A stretch of DNA of 38,132 bases from a bacterium (GTDB lineage Bacteria > Planctomycetota > Planctomycetia > Isosphaerales > Isosphaeraceae). The notes beneath the pieces are model-generated. The model was not told the origin of the DNA and did not search any database. It saw only the letters and a list, made by a program, of their open reading frames with translations. The DNA lies in assembly GCA_016125085.1 (NCBI GenBank), contig WGMM01000060.1:1-38132 (forward strand), in the 5' to 3' direction. The stretch's first letter is position 1. The number at the start of each line of letters is the position of its first letter. Position numbers and translations under genes: made by a program. Positions 35,135 to 38,132 of this stretch are shown in pieces.

Positions 35135-35388
35135 AGCAGAAAAGGCGACAGGAGCCTCTCTAGAGGACTGGGCAATCTGCAAGGGAGGAGAAAAGGGGTC
35201 AGGAGCCTTTCTGGCAGCCTGGGCAATCTGCAAGGGTTGCCATGATGCCTTGCCGTTGACTTCGGAACTTGGGAGCAGCAAAGGGGGCAGGAGCCTTTCT
35301 GGCAGCCTGCAGAGAACTTGGGAGCAGAAAAGGGGGCAGGGGCCTTCACTGTTCCGCACTGCGAAAAAGGCTCCTGACCCCTCTCTCC
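35135..35388. repeat. Cluster of AGAAAAGGGGTCAGGAGCC repeats
   Basis: Four direct, degenerate copies at about 35135-35184, 35187-35235, 35271-35319 and 35320-35346, plus an inverted core at 35364-35382. Copies 1 and 2 share the tail GGGCAATCTGCAAGG; copies 3 and 4 share the lead AACTTGGGAGCAG. The core AAAAGGGG(T/G)CAGG matches the inverted repeat at 21.5 kb. The cluster begins one base after the stop of the accessory ORF and ends just before the MoaD-like gene. Irregular unit lengths rule out a CRISPR array. Confidence 0.8.
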
Positions 35389-35402
35389 CCGCTCGACTCG
35401 GG

Positions 35403-35711
35403 TCATCCTCCCGCAATCGCGCCCCAGATGATGAATGGTTCAGCGCCGGACAGGATCGCATCGGGTACGGGCGTGTCGGGCGGTTCATGCGACGCGTCTT
35501 TCGAACAGACGAAGTACCGCAAGAGCGGTCGGCGCCTTTTCGTGACGTGGTCCCGAATCGTGCCGCGCAGCATGGGATAAGCCGCCTCAATCGCGTCGAT
35601 GACGGACTCGTAAGTGACTGGCGAGTCGACATCGAGCGAGATTTCGCTGCCGATCTTCGCAAGGGTCTGAAGGTGATAGGGCATGACGACCCGGATCGTG
35701 TGCTTCGTCAT
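35403..35711 (-). CDS. MoaD/ThiS-like beta-grasp protein ending in Gly-Gly
   Basis: 102 residues. Starts at the ATG overlapping the stop of the BNR gene by ATGA. The length, the strand-helix-strand pattern (TIRVVMPYHLQTLAKI, TYESVIDAIEAAYPML, RPLLRYFVCSKDA) and the C-terminal AEPFIIWGAIAGG match the ubiquitin-like MoaD/ThiS fold with a terminal di-glycine. In ThiS and MoaD that tail is adenylated by an E1-like enzyme and carries sulfur; in ubiquitin relatives it is joined to proteins. No E1, thiamine or molybdopterin genes are nearby. From memory, pairing with a BNR propeller recurs in other bacteria and is uncharacterised. Biochemical role unknown. Confidence 0.85.
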   Translation of the reverse strand: MTKHTIRVVMPYHLQTLAKIGSEISLDVDSPVTYESVIDAIEAAYPMLRGTIRDHVTKRRRPLLRYFVCSKDASHEPPDTPVPDAILSGAEPFIIWGAIAGG

Positions 35712-36865
35712 GGTAATGTCTGGACCTCGACGGAAAGGACGCGCGGCAAGTCGTGAACGATGGCTTTCCAGTGATCTCCGCCGTCTGGCGACACATAGAC
35801 CTGGCCGCCCGTCGTTCCGAAATAGATTCCGCATTCTTCCAGCGTATCGGTCGCCATCGCGTCCCTGAGGACGTTCACGAAGCAGTTCTCTTGCGGCAAA
35901 CCATTCGTGAGCGGCTCCCAGTCCATGCCGCCGGTCCGGCTGCGATAGACCCGGAGCTTTCCTTCATGGACATAATGTTCCGAATCGCTCTTGATCGGCA
36001 CGACGTAAATCGTCTCGGGCTCATGCGCATGCACATCGATGGGAAAGCCGAAGTCGGTCGGCAGGTTTCCGCTGATGTTCGTCCACAGTTCGCCCGCGTT
36101 GTCGGTTCGCATCACGTTCCAGTGCAATTGCATGAACAAGACATCCGGCCGTGACGGATGCATCGCCAGCCGATGGACACAGTGCCCGATTTCGGCATCC
36201 GGGTCGGGGATGTATTTTGACCTCAGGCCACGATTGATCGGTTTCCAGGTCGTTCCGCCATCATCGGTTCGGAAAGCGCCCGCCGCGGAGATGGCGACAA
36301 AGATCCTGTTCGGATCGCTGGGGTCAAGCAGAATCGTATGGACACCCAAACCTCCGGCTCCAGGTTGCCACTCCGATCCCCTTTGGGCGCGGAGTCCCGG
36401 CAGTTCCTGCCAGGTCATCGCTCCGTCTTTCGAACGAAACAACGCCGCGTCTTCCGCGCCGGCGTAGACGACGTCGACTTCGGTCAGCGAGGGTTCGAGA
36501 TGCCAGATACGCTTGAATTCCCACGGGTGCGGCGTGCCGTCGTACCACATGTGAGTCCCGGCGTCTCCTTCGTAAACGAACATGTTGCTCGCTGCTGGCG
36601 GCGCGCCGGTGATGTCCATTCGAACCTCGCCGCCAGGCTGTTCCCAGGTCTTGCCGCCGTCGTTCGACCGCTGTATGACCTGACCGAACCAGTCGCTGCA
36701 CTGCGATGCATAGATCCTGTTCGAGTCGACGGGCGAAGCTTTCATGTGGTAGATCGTCCAGCCCGCGAACAGCGGCCCTTCGACTTTCCAATGCTCACGT
36801 TTCCCATCAGACGTCAGGATGAACGCACCCTTTGCCGTTCCGACCAGTACGCGTACTCCGCTCAT
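35708..36865 (-). CDS. BNR/Asp-box beta-propeller protein, sialidase/Vps10-like
   Basis: 385 residues; GGAG lies about 7 bases before the ATG. Six Asp-box type motifs are spread evenly: SNDGGKTW, SKDGAMTW, TDDGGTTW, TDNAGELW, SRTGGMDW and SPDGGDHW. This suggests a six- or seven-bladed propeller. The start VRVLVGTAKGAFILTSDGKREHW is typical of the WD40/YVTN/BNR-like group often labelled exo-alpha-sialidase. No signal peptide is seen, so it is probably cytoplasmic, and sialidase catalytic residues (Arg triad, Tyr/Glu pair) are not evident. A true glycosidase role is therefore doubtful. It is coupled by a four-base overlap with the MoaD/ThiS-like gene, so the two products likely act together. 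Confidence 0.88.
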   Translation of the reverse strand: MSGVRVLVGTAKGAFILTSDGKREHWKVEGPLFAGWTIYHMKASPVDSNRIYASQCSDWFGQVIQRSNDGGKTWEQPGGEVRMDITGAPPAASNMFVYEGDAGTHMWYDGTPHPWEFKRIWHLEPSLTEVDVVYAGAEDAALFRSKDGAMTWQELPGLRAQRGSEWQPGAGGLGVHTILLDPSDPNRIFVAISAAGAFRTDDGGTTWKPINRGLRSKYIPDPDAEIGHCVHRLAMHPSRPDVLFMQLHWNVMRTDNAGELWTNISGNLPTDFGFPIDVHAHEPETIYVVPIKSDSEHYVHEGKLRVYRSRTGGMDWEPLTNGLPQENCFVNVLRDAMATDTLEECGIYFGTTGGQVYVSPDGGDHWKAIVHDLPRVLSVEVQTLP

Positions 36866-37050
36866 CGACAGGCTCCACGATTCTTAAGGTGACTCTCGTT
36901 CCGCAGTTTGACGGACTCCCGCAAAGTGGTCGTTCGGATGACGGGAATATCGACAGGAATTTCTCAAAAATCGTTCGGGGCAAAATTCGGCGTTCTTATT
37001 TTCTCACGCGGTCATGTCGCAAGCATACAGGAAAAGAAGGAAAAGAGGCG

Positions 37051-37079
37051 AAAAAGGGTGCATTCAGGCTCTGTAGAAA
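37051..37079. repeat. Relic of an IS end next to a REP-like motif
   Basis: GGCTCTGTAGAAA at 37067-37079 is the same as the inferred IS end at 37992, and in both places it follows a similar string (AAAAAGGGTGCATTCA here, GAAATGGGGACATTCT there). No transposase frame follows, so this is a solo end or deletion scar. The segment 36866-37050 has AAAAGAAGG-type purine runs and no gene. Confidence 0.6.
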
Positions 37080-37100
37080 TCCAGGATCATCGCTACATGA

Positions 37101-37368
37101 GCATCAAGTTGTCGGTCTGGCTCGTCAGACTCCGACAACCTCAACCAACTCACAGATTACGCCCGCGGGACGTTGTCCGACTCCAACAGCGACGGTATTC
37201 TCGATATTGTCGCGTCGACTTCGAGGACCCGGCCCTGTGGCCTCTACGCGATGGGCAAGCGGCAGTCTCTTTCCATAAAGCGGCATTGGGCAAAGCCGTA
37301 CGACCGACGCCCGGAATCAGGTCACCGGAGTGGGATTCGCGGCGCTTACTTCGGACTCCGAAGGCAGA
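37101..37368 (+). pseudogene. RHS-repeat protein fragment 2, frameshifted
   Basis: The open frame reads DSDNLNQLTDYARG, TLSDSNSDGILDIVAS, SRTRPCGLYAMGK, matching fragment 1 and RHS cores. A second frame further on reads RNQVTGVGFAALTSDSEG (about 37312-37368), the usual next RHS step, so a frameshift lies between about 37250 and 37310. The first frame stays open into the following ORF. Both this and fragment 1 lose RHS similarity at the same point, just before AGGAAAAGTAG(A/G)ATG. Confidence 0.75.
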
Positions 37369-37385
37369 AAAGAAGGAAAAGTAGA

Positions 37386-37949
37386 ATGCCTCCTATTCCG
37401 CCGATGAATGATTTTGACTATTCGACTTCAGGACTCTCTATTCAGGAGGCCATGGTTAAGGATATCAAGAAATATCCTAGCAAGATTAAACGTCCAAGAT
37501 CGATTCGTTGGGGATCTCATCGAATCCAGTCGGCGGATCTCTTGGATGTTCCAAATGAGGGGCGGATCCGACTGGCGTTCTTATCCTGGACAAATACTAC
37601 TGTTAAGCAAGCTGTAGACATAAGTCTTAAAGGTAATTTTTGGTTGGCTGACGGCACAGGTGTATCTGCTCTAAGAACATCGTTGGATCCGCATCTTGAA
37701 AATTTCGTTGAATATCCCTATACCGCAAATGATTCGGTGATCCAAATCTGGAACGTTTACGAGATGACCTATCCAGCCGGACAAGTCATCGAAGAACGAA
37801 TGACACGTAATGCCGGTTTCTGGATAGAAATAGTCAGTCCCAATGAGCGAATCTATCATTCAAGTCATGGTTTGTGCAACCCGCCTGACTTCGAATCATT
37901 GGTATTTAAGATTTCAATTGGTCCCAGAAAGCTGCGGCTGTTAAGTTAA
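37386..37949 (+). CDS. Accessory ORF of unknown function after an RHS fragment
   Basis: 187 residues from the ATG in GGAAAAGTAGAATG, with AAGGA 8 bases upstream. The frame is open further up through the RHS fragment, so a fused product is possible. The DNA is less GC-rich than the core genes. The product has no signal peptide or recognised domain: a Pro-rich start (PPIPPMNDFDYST), a basic patch (KKYPSKIKRPRSIRWG), then a strand-rich part (RIRLAFLSWTNTTVKQAVDI, SVIQIWNVYEMTY, GFWIEIVSPNERIYH). It could be an immunity or effector-associated protein, judged only from context. It ends just before two REP-like copies and an IS. Confidence 0.6.
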   Translation: MPPIPPMNDFDYSTSGLSIQEAMVKDIKKYPSKIKRPRSIRWGSHRIQSADLLDVPNEGRIRLAFLSWTNTTVKQAVDISLKGNFWLADGTGVSALRTSLDPHLENFVEYPYTANDSVIQIWNVYEMTYPAGQVIEERMTRNAGFWIEIVSPNERIYHSSHGLCNPPDFESLVFKISIGPRKLRLLS

Positions 37950-37956
37950 CGGTCCA

Positions 37957-37991
37957 GACGAAATGGGGACAAGACGAAATGGGGACATTCT
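37957..37991. repeat. Tandem GACGAAATGGGGACA repeat
   Basis: A 15-base unit occurs twice (37957-37971 and 37973-37987), one base apart; the second continues into TTCT and then meets the IS end. It is the same REP-like family as at 34.6-34.7 kb. Confidence 0.75.
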
Positions 37992-38132
37992 GGCTCTGTA
38001 GAAAACCCTGCTGCTCCCTACAGGATCATGATGTTGTGAGTCAGTGTCATGAGTCGAAGATCGCGGCAGCGAGCTTGATAGCTGCGTCCGGATGTCGCTA
38101 CGCCCTGTCGCCGTTTGATCATGCTCATCACC
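37992..38132 (-). mobile_element. Partial insertion sequence, IS4/IS5-type, cut by the window end
   Basis: The outer end is inferred at GGCTCTGTAGAAAA, which directly follows a REP-like AAATGGGGACATTCT. The transposase stop lies 26 bases inside. The other end and any target duplication are outside the window. Confidence 0.65.
38018..38132 (-). CDS. Transposase C-terminus (DDE, IS4/IS5-like), partial
   Basis: The last 37 codons are visible, ending in TAG. The translation includes MIKRRQGVATSGRSYQARC, followed by RDLRLMTLTHNIMIL. The pattern of a basic S-x-IKRR segment and a terminal LTHNIMI is typical of DDE transposases of the IS4/IS5 group, where the upstream part holds the catalytic Glu. 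The 5' part and the catalytic residues lie beyond the window. The frame is intact here. Confidence 0.75.
   Translation of the reverse strand, partial: VMSMIKRRQGVATSGRSYQARCRDLRLMTLTHNIMIL

Noticed and set aside
35135..35388. Possible CRISPR array
   Set aside because: Units are degenerate, of unequal length, partly inverted and without unique spacers; no cas genes.
35130..35756. 210-codon plus-strand frame across the repeat cluster
   Set aside because: Its first third is translated repeats and the rest is antisense to the MoaD-like gene.
1..38132. tRNA, rRNA or riboswitch
   Set aside because: No cloverleaf, rRNA stretch or known riboswitch core was recognised by eye; a covariance-model scan would be needed to exclude small RNAs.

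Overview
The window looks like a chromosomal piece of a Planctomycetota bacterium. This rests on several family signatures: a DUF1559 pseudopilin-like protein with a C-terminal H-x9-DG motif, surface proteins with LE-x-R N-terminal sorting-like motifs, a PEP-CTERM protein, a Tat-exported Gfo/Idh/MocA oxidoreductase, a di-haem cytochrome peroxidase-like protein, a propeller/phosphoesterase fusion and RHS remnants. The genus cannot be fixed from the sequence alone. The DNA is GC-rich, so many long antisense ORFs are shadows.

Layout. 1-9.9 kb (+): the end of a giant modular surface protein, a small lipoprotein, a YncE-like propeller/phosphoesterase and a DUF1559 protein. 10-17 kb (mostly -): an acyltransferase with an ankyrin insert, a small lipoprotein, a LE-x-R surface protein, NAD+ synthetase encoded as two overlapping genes (synthetase plus amidase), and a secreted protein with a CPPC thioredoxin-like domain. 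17.4-26.2 kb: an RTX-like calcium-binding surface protein with a propeller-like insert, a Gfo/Idh/MocA oxidoreductase, a PEP-CTERM protein, a di-haem oxidoreductase, a dienelactone hydrolase and a GH16 glycosidase. Convergent pairs share hairpin terminators. 26.7-32 kb (+): a heavy-metal efflux locus made of a small secreted protein, a periplasmic adaptor with four Cys/His knuckles and a CzcA/CusA-type RND pump, with no outer-membrane channel. 32-34.2 kb (-): two genes overlapping by ATGA that together match the two halves of cyanobacterial AgrE/ArgZ (arginine dihydrolase plus LOR/SDH ornithine cyclodeaminase), suggesting arginine to ornithine to proline catabolism.

34.4-38.1 kb is an accessory, repeat-rich region. 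It holds two paralogous blocks. Each is an RHS-core fragment, broken at the same point, followed by an AGGAAAAGTAG(A/G)ATG motif that supplies both the ribosome binding site and the start codon of an AT-richer ORF of unknown function. Between the blocks lie a cluster of REP-like repeats and a conserved-looking minus-strand operon of a BNR/Asp-box propeller and a MoaD/ThiS-like beta-grasp protein ending in Gly-Gly. The window closes inside an IS transposase whose end abuts a REP-like AAATGGGGACATTCT motif. A degenerate copy of the same junction lies about 0.9 kb upstream.

The candidates for undescribed biology are the RHS-fragment/REP cassettes, the BNR-MoaD pair, the split AgrE and the ankyrin-acyltransferase. 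All functional statements come from reading the sequence. No database search was run.
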